Position numbers and translations under genes: made by a program. A model generated the notes under the pieces. It had not been told where the DNA came from. It saw only the letters and a list, made by a program, of their open reading frames with translations, and made no database searches. Shown here piece by piece: positions 25,782 through 35,159 of a DNA stretch of 64,000 nucleotides. This DNA comes from Arthrobacter sp. SLBN-112 (lineage in GTDB: Bacteria; Actinomycetota; Actinomycetes; Actinomycetales; Micrococcaceae): NCBI RefSeq assembly GCF_006715225.1, contig NZ_VFMU01000001.1, forward strand, positions 1,736,001-1,800,000, given 5' to 3'. Every line of letters begins with the position of its first letter. Within the stretch, counting starts at the first letter, position 1.

Positions 25782-27299
25782 TCAGGAAATGGGCGTGCGG
25801 TTGGCGATGACGGGGGATTTCCCGGTGTAGCCGTCGCGGGTTTCGGCGATGTCGCGGATGCGTTGGCGGCAGGCGTACCAGCCGATGACCATGAGGATGG
25901 AGGCGATGGCGGTGACGAGCATGGTCAGGGGTGAGTCGATGAAGACCATGATGAGGACGCTGATGAGGAAGAGCAGGGAGAGGTAGCCGGTGTAGGGGGC
26001 GCCGAACATGCGGAAGGAGGGGCGGGTGACCCAGCCTTTGTCGGCCCAGCGTTTGAGTTGGATTTGGCACAGGACGATGGTGGCCCAGGTCATGATGATG
26101 CCGACGGAGGCGATGTTGAGGACGATTTCGAAGGCTTCGGCGGGGACGAGGTAGTTCAGGGGGACGCCGAGGAGGGAGACGACGGCGGTGATGGCGATGC
26201 CGCCGTAGGGGACGCCTGCTTTGTTCATGCGGGAGGCGAATTTGGGGGCGGAGCCGTTGACGGACATGGAGCGCAGGATCCGGCCGGTGGAGTAGAGCCC
26301 GGCGTTGAGGGAGGACAGGGCGGCGGTGAGGACGACGAGGTTCATGATGACGTCTACGCCCTGGACGCCGATGGAGCCGAAGAAGGTGACGAAGGGGCTG
26401 ACGCCTTTTTGGTAGGAGGTGAAGGGCAGCAGCAGGGCCAGGAGGATGACGGAGCCGACGTAGAACACGGCGATGCGGAAGACCACGGAGTTGATGGCTT
26501 TGGGCATGATTTTTTCGGGGTTTTCGGTTTCGCCGGCGGCGGTGCCGACGAGTTCGATGGAGGCGTAGGCGAACAGGACGCCCTGCATGAGGATGATCAT
26601 GGGCAGCAGGCCGTTGGGGAAGATCCCGCCGTTGTCGTTCAGGAGGCTGATGCCGACTGGTTGGCCGTCCACGGGGGTGCCGAAGATGACGAAGTAGGTG
26701 CCGATGATGAGGAACGCGACGAGGGCGGCGACCTTGATCAGGGCGAACCAGAATTCCATTTCGCCGAAGACTTTCACGGAGACCAGGTTCAGGGCCAGGA
26801 CTACGATGAGGGCGGTCAGTGCCCAGGCCCACTGCGGGACGTCGGCCATCCAGGGGATGTAGTTGCCGAAGAAGTGCATGTAGAGGGCGGCGGCGGTGAT
26901 GTCCACGATGGTGGTGGTGGCCCAGTTGATCCAGTAGAACCAGCCGGAGACGAACGCGGCTTTTTCGCCGAAGAATTCACGGGCGTAGGAGACGAACGAG
27001 CCGGAGGAGGGCCGGTGCAGGACCAGTTCGCCCAGGGCGCGCAGGATCAGGAACGCGAAGAACCCGCAGACCGCGTACGCGATGACCAGGGACGGGCCCG
27101 CGGCGTTGAGCCGGCCGCCGGCGCCCAGGAACAGGCCGGTGCCGATCGCGCCGCCGATCGCGATCATCTGGATCTGCCGGGGCTTGAGGTTCTTGTGGTA
27201 ACCCTTGTCCTCCGCGTGCAGGGAGGTCTCGGACGCATGCGCGTGACCCCCATCAATCAGGTGGTCGAACTCAACCTCGTCATTGGGGTTGTTGGGCAT
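25782..27299 (-). CDS. Amino acid permease (AAT/APC family)
   Basis: A 505-residue amino acid:H+ symporter with about 12 transmembrane helices. It has the family signature [21 protein letters not shown], the [20 protein letters not shown] loop typical of AAT members such as GABA, asparagine or proline permeases, and a hydrophilic N terminus with several His. ATG 27299 follows AAAGGAAA; a longer frame upstream overlaps glutaminase and is not credible. Codons are almost all C-ending, stronger than in neighbouring genes. Between glutaminase and the ThDP enzyme, likely cargo is glutamine or a related amino acid. Confidence 0.9.
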   Translation of the reverse strand: MPNNPNDEVEFDHLIDGGHAHASETSLHAEDKGYHKNLKPRQIQMIAIGGAIGTGLFLGAGGRLNAAGPSLVIAYAVCGFFAFLILRALGELVLHRPSSGSFVSYAREFFGEKAAFVSGWFYWINWATTTIVDITAAALYMHFFGNYIPWMADVPQWAWALTALIVVLALNLVSVKVFGEMEFWFALIKVAALVAFLIIGTYFVIFGTPVDGQPVGISLLNDNGGIFPNGLLPMIILMQGVLFAYASIELVGTAAGETENPEKIMPKAINSVVFRIAVFYVGSVILLALLLPFTSYQKGVSPFVTFFGSIGVQGVDVIMNLVVLTAALSSLNAGLYSTGRILRSMSVNGSAPKFASRMNKAGVPYGGIAITAVVSLLGVPLNYLVPAEAFEIVLNIASVGIIMTWATIVLCQIQLKRWADKGWVTRPSFRMFGAPYTGYLSLLFLISVLIMVFIDSPLTMLVTAIASILMVIGWYACRQRIRDIAETRDGYTGKSPVIANRTPIS

Positions 27300-27366
27300 G
27301 GGTATTTCCTTTCGATCCGGGGATAGATCTGTCTGGGTGGCGAAAGCTGGAATTGGGTGGGAAGGG

Positions 27367-28332
27367 CTAGAAGACTGACCAGCCGGTGCGGTCGGAGAGG
27401 TCGGCAAGGGCTGCCGTGCCTGCCAGGGAATTGCCTTTTGCATCCAGGCGGGGGCTCCAGACGCAGATGGCGCACTGGCCCGGCACGATGACCAGGATCC
27501 CGCCGCCCACCCCGCTTTTGCCGGGCAGGCCCACGCGGTAGGCGAATTCACCGGCGGCGTCATACATGCCGCAGGTGAGCATAATGGAGCCGACGCGCTT
27601 TGCCTCGCTCCGGGACAACACCCTTCCGGACGCTCCCTGGCCGTCATTGGCAAGGAACAGTCCGGCCTTGGCCAGTTCGGCGCAGGTCATCATGATGGAG
27701 CATTGGCGGACATAGTTCTCCACCACGGATTCTGCAGGCTGTGTGAGGTTGCCGAAGTCCTTCAGGAAGTGCGCCAGGGCAAGGTTGCGGCTGCTGGCCG
27801 CCAGTTCGCCGGCAGCTGCAGCCTCGTCAATGAACGGGCCCTGCTGTCCAAGTGCCTGTCCAGGTGCCTGGCCCTGCTGACCCGCCTGTCCGGTGAGGAA
27901 CCGCAGGAGGTGCGCTGCGGCGTCGGGCGTCCCTTCCATCAGGTGGTCGGTGACCACCAGGGCGCCGGCATTGATGAAGGGGTTGCGGGGGATGCCGTGT
28001 TCGGCTTCGAGCTGGACCAGGGAGTTGAAGGCGGTTCCGGACGGTTCGCGCAGCACCCGTGACCACAGGCGGGCCGATCCGCCGCCCTGCAGCGCCATGG
28101 CAAGGGTGAACACCTTGGAGATGCTCTGGATGGAAAACGGGACGTCAGCATCGCCTGAGCAAAAGACGTCACCGGAGGTGGTGGCGACGGCGATTCCAAA
28201 CCGGTTGAAGGGGACCTTGGCCAGGAAGGGGATGTTGCGGGGCACTGCACCCGTTTCCTTCCGCGGCCGGTGATGCCGGACGATGTCCTCGAGGAGGACG
28301 TCCAGGGGTGGTGCACCGAGCGTTGTGGTCAT
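27367..28332 (-). CDS. glsA: Glutaminase
   Basis: A 321-residue glutaminase of the serine beta-lactamase-like fold that hydrolyses glutamine to glutamate and ammonia. The catalytic Ser-X-X-Lys is in [15 protein letters not shown] and the [13 protein letters not shown] and [18 protein letters not shown] motifs are intact. Residues about 146-165 contain a Gly/Gln/Ala-rich insert ([12 protein letters not shown]) that is unusual for the family. ATG 28332 overlaps the stop of the PucR gene (ATGA), so translation is coupled to its regulator. Confidence 0.93.
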   Translation of the reverse strand: MTTTLGAPPLDVLLEDIVRHHRPRKETGAVPRNIPFLAKVPFNRFGIAVATTSGDVFCSGDADVPFSIQSISKVFTLAMALQGGGSARLWSRVLREPSGTAFNSLVQLEAEHGIPRNPFINAGALVVTDHLMEGTPDAAAHLLRFLTGQAGQQGQAPGQALGQQGPFIDEAAAAGELAASSRNLALAHFLKDFGNLTQPAESVVENYVRQCSIMMTCAELAKAGLFLANDGQGASGRVLSRSEAKRVGSIMLTCGMYDAAGEFAYRVGLPGKSGVGGGILVIVPGQCAICVWSPRLDAKGNSLAGTAALADLSDRTGWSVF

Positions 28333-29927
28333 TTCCTGCCTGAAGTGTCGTAGGAGGTGGAAGCCCACTCCTGGAGGTGGAGCAGTGCCACCAGGGAGTC
28401 CCTGGGACTGCTGAAGTTGAGGCCGGTCACGCGGGTGGCTTTGGCCACCCGGTAGTACACGGTGTTCTTGTGCAGGTTCATCCGCCTGGCGCACTCGGCG
28501 ACGTCGAAGGACGCGTCGAAATACGCGCGGAGGGTTTCGGCGAGTTCGGCGTCGTCCTGGAGGAGTGTTGCCAGGCTGCGATGGCGGAAGGGTGAAGTGT
28601 GGAAGTTCCGTACCGCCTCGCGGTAGAGGATCTCGGCTTCGAAATCGCCTACCGAGGCAACCGTGCCCGGTTCCGCAGTGCGCACGCAGGCCAACAGCGC
28701 CTCCGTAATCCGTGTCACCGTGTGGAGAGACAACAGGTCCGGCGCCAGGGGGCCGACGGCTGCGAACGGACTGATGCCGAGGTGTTTGCCGGCATCCCGG
28801 ACGATCGCTTCGGCCAGCGACCGCAGCCCCGATTCCGCCGTGCTTGACTGCAGGTCGGGCACGATGATGGCGGTGTCACCGTTGAACTGGCCTACGACGG
28901 CGGTGGGCTTGTAGGCGGCTGCGTGGATGGAGGCGAGGTTGGCAAGTTCGCCGTGCTTGAGTGCGGCGTCATCGGCACGCGAGTCGGCGTCGGACATGCC
29001 GATCAGGATCAGTGCGGCGGGACGTTCCGAGGGGATCTTTCCGCTGTGCGCGCTGGCGGCGGCTTCTGCCGGCCCTGACAGGATCCGCACAATCCGGTCC
29101 TCCCGCATATGCACGGACTGCTGGTTGCGGTAGCGGATCAGTTCGCCGGAAACGCGTGCCGCGGAACCCGTGAGCACGTATTCAACATCCGGGCCGAAGC
29201 CGCCTCCGGTCTCCTGGAGCCAGATGTAGCCCATGATCCGTTCGCCGGCAAAGAGCGCGATGGCCACCCGTTCCCGCAGGCCGTCCTGGGGCCTGGCCGG
29301 TACGCGGACCGGCAGCCGGGTGCGGTGCAGTTCCCGGTAGGCGCCGAGGTCCTTGAGCAGCAGTTCGTACTTCCGGGGGCCGCGGCGGGCCAGGATGGAT
29401 GCTTTCCGGAGTTCATCGATGTCATTGGTGACGGTGGAGTAGGCCAGGACTTTGTTGGCCGCATCCTCGATGAGCACGTGGCTGGAGGTGAGCCGCGCCG
29501 TGGTCTGGGCGATCGCGAACAGGTCTTCCTCGAGCAGGGTCAGCACTTCGCTCTGGTAGCTGCGCGGCTGGATCCGGTCCTTGGCGATGGAGAGCAGCCG
29601 GTCCCAGTCCGCGGCGGGATCCACCAGCAGCAGCCCTGACCCGGCTGCACGGAGGAGTTCTTCTGCTTCCGCGAGGTCTTCACGCTCGCCCTTCACGGCG
29701 ACCACCGGGGGCGGGTCCTTCAGGAGGCGACGGAGGGCCGGCAGCGCAGACCGGCCGCGGACCCCGATGAGCAGGACAAAGGCCTTGGCGGCTTCGACTG
29801 CCTCATCGTCGGCGTCGACAATGAGGAACCGTTCGATGGCCGGCGCCGACTGGGCGGGCCGGAGGATGAGGCTGGCGAAGCCAAGGGGGAGATCCGAGAG
29901 GATGTCATCCACCGTAACCGCGGCCAT
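28329..29927 (-). CDS. PucR-family transcriptional regulator
   Basis: A 532-residue regulator of the PucR/CdaR type. The N terminus (MAAVTVDDILSDLPLG) begins a sensor region, a GGDEF-like/CdaR middle follows, and the C-terminal HTH is clear in FDVAECARRMNLHKNTVYYRVAKATRVTG. PucR members usually activate purine or amino-acid nitrogen use. The gene heads the same-strand series with glutaminase, permease and ThDP enzyme, overlapping glsA by four bases, so it most likely controls that set. Confidence 0.88.
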   Translation of the reverse strand: MAAVTVDDILSDLPLGFASLILRPAQSAPAIERFLIVDADDEAVEAAKAFVLLIGVRGRSALPALRRLLKDPPPVVAVKGEREDLAEAEELLRAAGSGLLLVDPAADWDRLLSIAKDRIQPRSYQSEVLTLLEEDLFAIAQTTARLTSSHVLIEDAANKVLAYSTVTNDIDELRKASILARRGPRKYELLLKDLGAYRELHRTRLPVRVPARPQDGLRERVAIALFAGERIMGYIWLQETGGGFGPDVEYVLTGSAARVSGELIRYRNQQSVHMREDRIVRILSGPAEAAASAHSGKIPSERPAALILIGMSDADSRADDAALKHGELANLASIHAAAYKPTAVVGQFNGDTAIIVPDLQSSTAESGLRSLAEAIVRDAGKHLGISPFAAVGPLAPDLLSLHTVTRITEALLACVRTAEPGTVASVGDFEAEILYREAVRNFHTSPFRHRSLATLLQDDAELAETLRAYFDASFDVAECARRMNLHKNTVYYRVAKATRVTGLNFSSPRDSLVALLHLQEWASTSYDTSGRK

Positions 29928-30096
29928 GGGTTTTCCTTTTGCGTCGATCCCGCCGGACGGCTCTGTCCGGTCACCTCATGCTATCCAGCGTTCTGGGGTG
30001 AATTCATGGAATCTGTTCCAACTCCTGGGGTCCATTTTTGGTTTCCAGTCCGAGGCGGGACCCCTGTGGTGAGCGGCGTGCCCGGCAGCAACGCCG

Positions 30097-30128
30097 AAAG
30101 GCGGACCAGCCCATGCTGGTCCGCCTTT
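30097..30128. terminator. Intrinsic terminator of the gentisate operon
   Basis: AAAGGCGGACCAGC and its exact inverse flank CCAT, with A/T tails. It lies downstream of the maleylpyruvate isomerase gene and before the pucR promoter region, separating the two minus-strand operons. Confidence 0.9.
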
Positions 30129-30163
30129 GGCGTGGTGTTGTTGGCCCGGGTGCCGGCGGCAGC

Positions 30164-30922
30164 CTAGATCCAGGCGGGTGCCGGCGGCGCCGGGGTGACC
30201 GGTCCGCCGTCGCGCTGTGCCGTGGTTCCGTCCGTGCCGCGGCCGGTGGCCCACTGGGCAATGGCCGGCAGGGACCCGGAAACCACGGTGGGCGAGGCGG
30301 CTCCCGTGTCACCGTACGTGAGCGGCGGGGCCGTGCCGGTGACCTCGATGACCAGGTCCTTGTCCGTCCCGCGGGACTGCCAGGCCCCGGTGATGTCCTT
30401 GAGCAGCCGTTCCAGGACGGGTGCGGGGACGTCCTTGAACGTGGCTCCGTTGTCCAGGTCCACGGCGTGCACCCATACCTCGCGGGTGCGCATCCACACG
30501 GTTTCTTCCGCCGGGACGGTCCTGCCCTGGACGGTTTTGACCTTGTGGTGCCAGGAGTCGGCGGGCAGGTCGCGCCATTCCACGTTCAGGTGCACGGCTG
30601 AATGGTCGAACAGGTTCCGCAGTGCGATGGGACTGAGTGTGGCGCCGAAGTCGATCTCGTGGTTGCGGACCTCCACCGAGGGGTACATGGGTGTCTCCAC
30701 CCCGGTGGCCGCCCACTCCACCAGGCGGGCGACGGCCCGGGCGTTGTAGCCCACGTGGGCCACAACGTGGCGGCGGGTCCAGCCCGGCAGCAGCGAGTCT
30801 CCATCGAGTTCCGCGTCGGGGAGCTCGTTGAGCTTGCGGGCGAAGAACGCGGTGCCGCGCCGGGCCTGCAGCAGCCCGTCGAGCAGGACGGGATCGGTGG
30901 TCTGGTCGTGCCGGGCAACCAT
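30164..30922 (-). CDS. Mycothiol-dependent maleylpyruvate isomerase
   Basis: A 252-residue protein of the DinB-like mycothiol-dependent isomerase family, which converts maleylpyruvate to fumarylpyruvate in actinobacterial gentisate degradation. The N-terminal four-helix MDMPI_N domain contains GWTRRHVVAHVGYNARAVARL, with a conserved His, and a C-terminal MDMPI_C-like region follows. ATG 30922 shares one base with the FAH gene stop (TGATG). Gentisate dioxygenase and fumarylpyruvate hydrolase are just upstream, which fixes the role. Confidence 0.88.
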   Translation of the reverse strand: MVARHDQTTDPVLLDGLLQARRGTAFFARKLNELPDAELDGDSLLPGWTRRHVVAHVGYNARAVARLVEWAATGVETPMYPSVEVRNHEIDFGATLSPIALRNLFDHSAVHLNVEWRDLPADSWHHKVKTVQGRTVPAEETVWMRTREVWVHAVDLDNGATFKDVPAPVLERLLKDITGAWQSRGTDKDLVIEVTGTAPPLTYGDTGAASPTVVSGSLPAIAQWATGRGTDGTTAQRDGGPVTPAPPAPAWI

Positions 30923-31749
30923 CAGGCTTCCTTGACCACGCGGTTGGTCAGCTGGCCCAGGCCCTCGATGGTGGTCACCAGGACCTGGCCCTCCTGCAGG
31001 TAGCGCTTGGGGTCCTGTGCGTGGCCCACGCCGCCGGGGGTGCCGGTGGCGATGACGTCGCCCGGGTTCAGGGTGATGATGGTGGAGATGTAGGAGACCA
31101 GGAACTCCGGGGTGAACACCAGGTCCGAGGTGGGGGTGCTCTGCTGGACGTCGCCATCCACGGCGGAGGTCATCAGCGGGCCGGTCGTGAACTCGTCCTT
31201 GGTGACCAGGGCCGGCCCGAACGGGGTGGACTTCTCCCACGTCTTGCCCTGCAGCCACTGGATGGTGCGGAACTGGTAGTCGCGCATGCTGATGTCGTTC
31301 AGCACGGCGTAGCCGGCGATGTGCTCCGCGGCCTGGGCTTCGGGGATGCGGCGGCCGGACTTGCCGATCACCACGGCGAGCTCGGCTTCCCAGTCCACCG
31401 TGTCGGATTCCTGCGGCAGCGCGAGGTCGTCGTTGGGGCCGATCAGGGATTCGGCGTACTTGGCGAACAGGGTGGGGTGCTCGGGAACCTCACGGCCCAT
31501 TTCCTTGATGTGGTTGCGGTAGTTGTGCCCCACGCAGATGATCTTGCCTGGGGAAGGTACGACGGCGGCGAGGTCGGCGCCGTCGAGCGCGTGCGTTGCG
31601 CCGTGGGCTGCCTTCGCCGTGGCTTCCCAGGTGGGATCCTTCAGCAGCGCCCCGACGTCGGAAAAGCCGGGAATTTCGGTGAGGGTGGCACCGTCCTGGC
31701 GGACTGCTGCGGTGCCGCCGTTGTCGAGGCGGAGGGTGAGGAGTTTCAT
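30922..31749 (-). CDS. Fumarylpyruvate hydrolase (FAH family)
   Basis: A 275-residue fumarylacetoacetate hydrolase-fold enzyme that in this context splits fumarylpyruvate into fumarate and pyruvate. Family features include KIICVGHNYRNHIKEMG, the metal ligands in EAELAVVIG, and VIATGTPGGVGHAQDPKRYL. It shares single-base stop/start overlaps with the dioxygenase gene upstream and the isomerase gene downstream, so the three are translated as a tight unit. Confidence 0.9.
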   Translation of the reverse strand: MKLLTLRLDNGGTAAVRQDGATLTEIPGFSDVGALLKDPTWEATAKAAHGATHALDGADLAAVVPSPGKIICVGHNYRNHIKEMGREVPEHPTLFAKYAESLIGPNDDLALPQESDTVDWEAELAVVIGKSGRRIPEAQAAEHIAGYAVLNDISMRDYQFRTIQWLQGKTWEKSTPFGPALVTKDEFTTGPLMTSAVDGDVQQSTPTSDLVFTPEFLVSYISTIITLNPGDVIATGTPGGVGHAQDPKRYLQEGQVLVTTIEGLGQLTNRVVKEA

Positions 31750-32891
31750 TACTTGGTGCGTCCTTCGATGTAGGTGCGGTTGAAGTTCAGGCGCTCAAAG
31801 ATGGGGGCGTCGCTGAAGCGGAACAAATCAAAATCCGTTTGTGAGCCAGCGTCGGCCTGCAGGGACCAGGCGGCCCAGGACGGGACCACGAACAGGTCGC
31901 CCTTGGCCAGGGTCCGGGTTTCGCCGTTCAAGGTCACGGTGCCGGTGCCTTCGAAGACCTGCCAGACGCTGGAGCCCACCTCGCGGACGGTCTCGGTCCA
32001 GGCCCCGGCGCGGAAGCGGTGGAATTCGGCGCGGATGGTGGGCATGACGTCCCCGCCGGTGGTGGGGTTGGTGTACCGGATGGCGGCGTGGCCCTGGGAG
32101 ACGGTGGCGGGGTGGCCCTCGTCCTCGAGGAGCAGCTGCTCGCGCAGGGCGGCGTCCGTGTACTTCCAGCGGTAGGCCGCGATGGGGGAGTTGGTGGTGT
32201 CATCCAGGCCGGAGAGCGGGCGCAGTCCGGGGTGCGCCCAGAGCCGCTCGGAACGGGAGATGTCCGGGGTTGCTTCGTCGGTCACGCGCTCGGTGCCGAA
32301 TTCGAAGAACCCGGCATCGGCGTAGTGCACGAACGGGATGTCCAGCCCGTCGATCCAGGCCATCGGCTCGTCGGTGTCGTTGTGGTGGCCGTGGAAGTTC
32401 CAGCCCGGGGTGAGCAGGAAATCGCCGCGGGACATCCGGACGGGGTCACCGTTCACCACGGTCCACACGCCCTCGCCTTCAACGACGAACCGGAAGGCGT
32501 TCTGGGAATGGCGGTGCTCCGGGGCGGTTTCCCGCCCACCCAGGTACTGGATGGCGGCCCAGAGTGTGGGCGTGGCGTACGGGGTGCCGGCCAGGCCCGG
32601 ATTGGCCAGCGCGATGGCGCGGCGTTCCCCACCACGGCCCACGGGCACCAGGTCCCCGGCGCGGGCGGCCAGAGGATAGAGGTCATCCCACCGCCACACA
32701 TGCGGAACCGCTTTGGGGGACGGGACCATGGGCATCAGGTCCGCGATCTCCGTCCACAACGGAATCAGGTTTTCTTTATCGAAATCCTTGTACAGCTGCT
32801 CAAGCTGGGCAGCCTCCTCAGGGGTGGGCTCGGGAACATGGTGTTCCTGTGCCACGGATTCGTGCGTTTGGTTTTCAGCGCTGATCGACAC
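31749..32891 (-). CDS. Gentisate 1,2-dioxygenase
   Basis: A 380-residue bicupin ring-cleavage dioxygenase that opens gentisate to maleylpyruvate with Fe(II) and O2. The iron-binding cupin is PEHRHSQNAFRFVVEGEG in the first barrel, with GWNFHGHHND nearby; the second cupin lies near residues 270-360. First gene of the three-gene catabolic operon, with an IclR-type operator 76 bases upstream of the start. Confidence 0.94.
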   Translation of the reverse strand: MSISAENQTHESVAQEHHVPEPTPEEAAQLEQLYKDFDKENLIPLWTEIADLMPMVPSPKAVPHVWRWDDLYPLAARAGDLVPVGRGGERRAIALANPGLAGTPYATPTLWAAIQYLGGRETAPEHRHSQNAFRFVVEGEGVWTVVNGDPVRMSRGDFLLTPGWNFHGHHNDTDEPMAWIDGLDIPFVHYADAGFFEFGTERVTDEATPDISRSERLWAHPGLRPLSGLDDTTNSPIAAYRWKYTDAALREQLLLEDEGHPATVSQGHAAIRYTNPTTGGDVMPTIRAEFHRFRAGAWTETVREVGSSVWQVFEGTGTVTLNGETRTLAKGDLFVVPSWAAWSLQADAGSQTDFDLFRFSDAPIFERLNFNRTYIEGRTK

Positions 32892-32966
32892 TGGCCTTCT
32901 CCTTGCGTGCGGACTGATTGCGACGTGGATTCGACCCTAGGGAAAATGTGCTGTGATCCGAAGCAT

Positions 32967-32983
32967 ATTCTGGTAAGCAGAAT
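32967..32983. promoter_or_regulatory. IclR-type operator before gentisate dioxygenase
   Basis: ATTCTG-N5-CAGAAT, a perfect inverted repeat, in the gap between the iclR stop and the gentisate dioxygenase start. The same half-sites and spacing recur at the iclR start codon (33810-33826), so one regulator very likely binds both. Confidence 0.72.
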
Positions 32984-33011
32984 TTAGGGGGTGGGAGCGG
33001 CCTGGGTTCCC

Positions 33012-33818
33012 TCAGCTGGGTCCCGAACCGTCCACCGGATTGGCCGCGATGTCGATTTCCAGCTGGCGCCGGGTTTCCATCATGACGCCCACCAGTCCGG
33101 CGTCGAACAGGGGCCGGAACCGTGCCACCGGGGTGGCCACGCTCAAAGCTCCCACCACCATGCCCCTGCCGTTGTGCAGCGCCATCCCGAAGGCGCTGAT
33201 GCCCTCCTCGGTGCCCTCGAAATTGGCGGCAAATCCGTTGGCGCGGACAGACTCAAGCTCGCGCAGGAATGTGGGGTACTCGGCGTCCGGGATGTAGTCC
33301 CCGCCGAGCTCCGCATTGGGACTGCGGAACAACTGCTCCAGCACAGCGGGATCCAGTTCGGCCAGGATGGCTTTTCCGCCCGAGGCCTTGTGCGCCGGAA
33401 GCAGGGTTCCCTGCCGGTCCCCGACGCGCAGGATGTTGGTGCTTTCGACCGTATCCAGGAAGCGGACCTTGGTGCCCACCCGGATCATCAGATTGACCGT
33501 CTCGTTGGTGCGTGCACACAGCAGCTCCATGTGCGGCCGGGAGATGTCCCGCAGCTGCCGCGTCCAGCTGAAACCCGCCGGGCCGGCACCCATCGCCGGG
33601 CCTGGCACATACCGGCGGGTCTCGTCCTGGATGGCGAAACCACGGTATACCAGCATGGCCAGGAGCCGGTGGGCCGTGGACGGGGCCACCCCGAGCTCCG
33701 CTGCGGCGTCCTTGAGCCGCAGGCTGCCCACGTCCCGCAGGAGCTGGAGGAGCTGCAGGGCGTTGTCCACCGCTTCAATGGAGTAAGTAGGTTTCCGCCG
33801 GGCCGGAAGATTCTGCAT
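33012..33818 (-). CDS. IclR-family transcriptional regulator of gentisate catabolism
   Basis: A 268-residue IclR regulator. The N-terminal winged helix includes SLRLKDAAAELGVAPSTAHRLLAMLVYRGF; residues from about 90 on are the effector-binding GAF-like domain. Genes for 3-hydroxybenzoate uptake, hydroxylation and ring cleavage surround it, so a pathway intermediate is the likely inducer. ATG 33818 lies inside an operator-like palindrome and has no ribosome-binding site, suggesting a leaderless mRNA and autoregulation at the start codon. Confidence 0.9.
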   Translation of the reverse strand: MQNLPARRKPTYSIEAVDNALQLLQLLRDVGSLRLKDAAAELGVAPSTAHRLLAMLVYRGFAIQDETRRYVPGPAMGAGPAGFSWTRQLRDISRPHMELLCARTNETVNLMIRVGTKVRFLDTVESTNILRVGDRQGTLLPAHKASGGKAILAELDPAVLEQLFRSPNAELGGDYIPDAEYPTFLRELESVRANGFAANFEGTEEGISAFGMALHNGRGMVVGALSVATPVARFRPLFDAGLVGVMMETRRQLEIDIAANPVDGSGPS

Positions 33819-33829
33819 AACAGAATCTT
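33807..33829. promoter_or_regulatory. IclR-type operator overlapping the iclR start codon
   Basis: AAGATTCTG-N5-CAGAATCTT, a nine-base perfect inverted repeat containing the core of the site at 32967. The ATG of iclR is in the 5-base centre. The site also lies 38 bases before the transporter start on the other strand, so it can control both directions. Confidence 0.75.
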
Positions 33830-33866
33830 ATGGGCGCCGCGGTATGACTGCCAGCACAGTGGTGGG

Positions 33867-35159
33867 ATGAATCACACAACTTCCGCTGCAGCGCCGCAGC
33901 GCACGGACGCCCCCGTTCCGGGTGCAGGCCTTTCCGGGTTTCCCCGGCGTTCCATGCTTGCCGTCCTGGTGTGCTGGCTGCTGGTCGTTTTCGACGGCTA
34001 TGACCTGATCGTCTACGGCACGGTCCAGGGCTCGCTCATCAATGACACCGGCTGGGGCCTGACCAAGGCAACGGCCGGCACCATCGGGTCGATGGCCTTC
34101 ATCGGCATGATGATCGGAGCGGTCTTCGCCGGCCGCATGTCCGACACCTGGGGCCGGCGGCGCACCATCATCGGCTGCGCCATCGTGTTCTCCGTCTTCA
34201 CCATCTTCTGCGCCTTTGCACCCAGCGCACCGGTCTTCGGCGGCCTGCGCCTGCTGGCCGGCATCGGACTGGGCGGCCTGGTGCCCTCCGCCAATGCCCT
34301 GGTGGCCGAGCTGGTTCCGGAAAAGTGGCGATCCACCATCGCCACCCTCATGATGTCCGGCGTTCCCATCGGCGGCTCCATCGCAGCACTGGTGGGCATC
34401 CCGCTGATTCCGGCCTTCGGCTGGCCCGTCATGTTCCTGGTGGCCGTCGTGGCCCTGGTGGTGGTCATCCCGCTGGGGCTTCGCTACCTGCCGGAGACCC
34501 TGGCAGCCAAACCTGCCGGCGCAGCCGTCAGCGCCGCCAAGGAATCCGTCGGCTTCGGTTCCCTGCTTCGGGCGCCCTACCTTGGAACCAGCCTGCTGTT
34601 TGCCTTCGGCACACTGGTGACCCTCTTCGCCTGGTACGGGTTGGGCACCTGGCTGCCCAACCTCATGCAGCTGGCGGGCTACAACCTTGGATCAGCGCTG
34701 ACGTTCGCGCTGGCGCTCAACCTGGGCGCGGTGGCGGGCTCGGTGCTGACCGCCTGGGCCGGCACACGGTTCGGGCCCATTCCCACGGCGATCGCGGCGG
34801 CAGCGGTTGCCGCCGTTGCCCTGGTGGTCCTGGTGACCGGGCCGCCCGTCGCCGTCGTCTATTTCATGCTGGTGCTGGCCGGCGTGGGAACGCACGGCAC
34901 CCAGTGCCTGATCATCGCCGCCGTGGCCAGCCACTATCCGGCACACCTTCGAGGCACCGCCCTTGGCTGGGCGCTGGGCGTGGGCCGGATCGGTGCAGTG
35001 GCCGCCCCGCAGGCCGGCGGGCTCCTGCTCGCGGCGGGCCTGGGCGTCAATTCAAACTTCCTGGCGTTTGCCGGAGCAGCAGCCGCAGCAGCAGTCCTCA
35101 TTGCTGCAGTCGGCATCAAAATCAAGAAATCAACAGCAGTAGGAGTTTCCAATGTCTAA
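33867..35159 (+). CDS. MFS aromatic acid:H+ symporter (AAHS family)
   Basis: A 430-residue major facilitator with 12 transmembrane helices. The AAHS signature DGYDLIVYGTVQ occurs in helix 1 and GRMSDTWGRRRTIIG is the conserved loop 2-3 motif. AAHS members import benzoate, hydroxybenzoates or gentisate. Its stop overlaps the start of 3-hydroxybenzoate 6-hydroxylase by eight bases, so 3-hydroxybenzoate or gentisate is the probable cargo. ATG 33867 has only a weak GGTGGG site before it; an upstream in-frame start would run back through the whole iclR gene. Confidence 0.9.
   Translation: MNHTTSAAAPQRTDAPVPGAGLSGFPRRSMLAVLVCWLLVVFDGYDLIVYGTVQGSLINDTGWGLTKATAGTIGSMAFIGMMIGAVFAGRMSDTWGRRRTIIGCAIVFSVFTIFCAFAPSAPVFGGLRLLAGIGLGGLVPSANALVAELVPEKWRSTIATLMMSGVPIGGSIAALVGIPLIPAFGWPVMFLVAVVALVVVIPLGLRYLPETLAAKPAGAAVSAAKESVGFGSLLRAPYLGTSLLFAFGTLVTLFAWYGLGTWLPNLMQLAGYNLGSALTFALALNLGAVAGSVLTAWAGTRFGPIPTAIAAAAVAAVALVVLVTGPPVAVVYFMLVLAGVGTHGTQCLIIAAVASHYPAHLRGTALGWALGVGRIGAVAAPQAGGLLLAAGLGVNSNFLAFAGAAAAAAVLIAAVGIKIKKSTAVGVSNV

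Noticed and set aside
26058..27326. Very acidic Gly/Asp-rich frame opposite the permease
   Set aside because: An artefact of the NNC codon use of the permease; no fold-like pattern.
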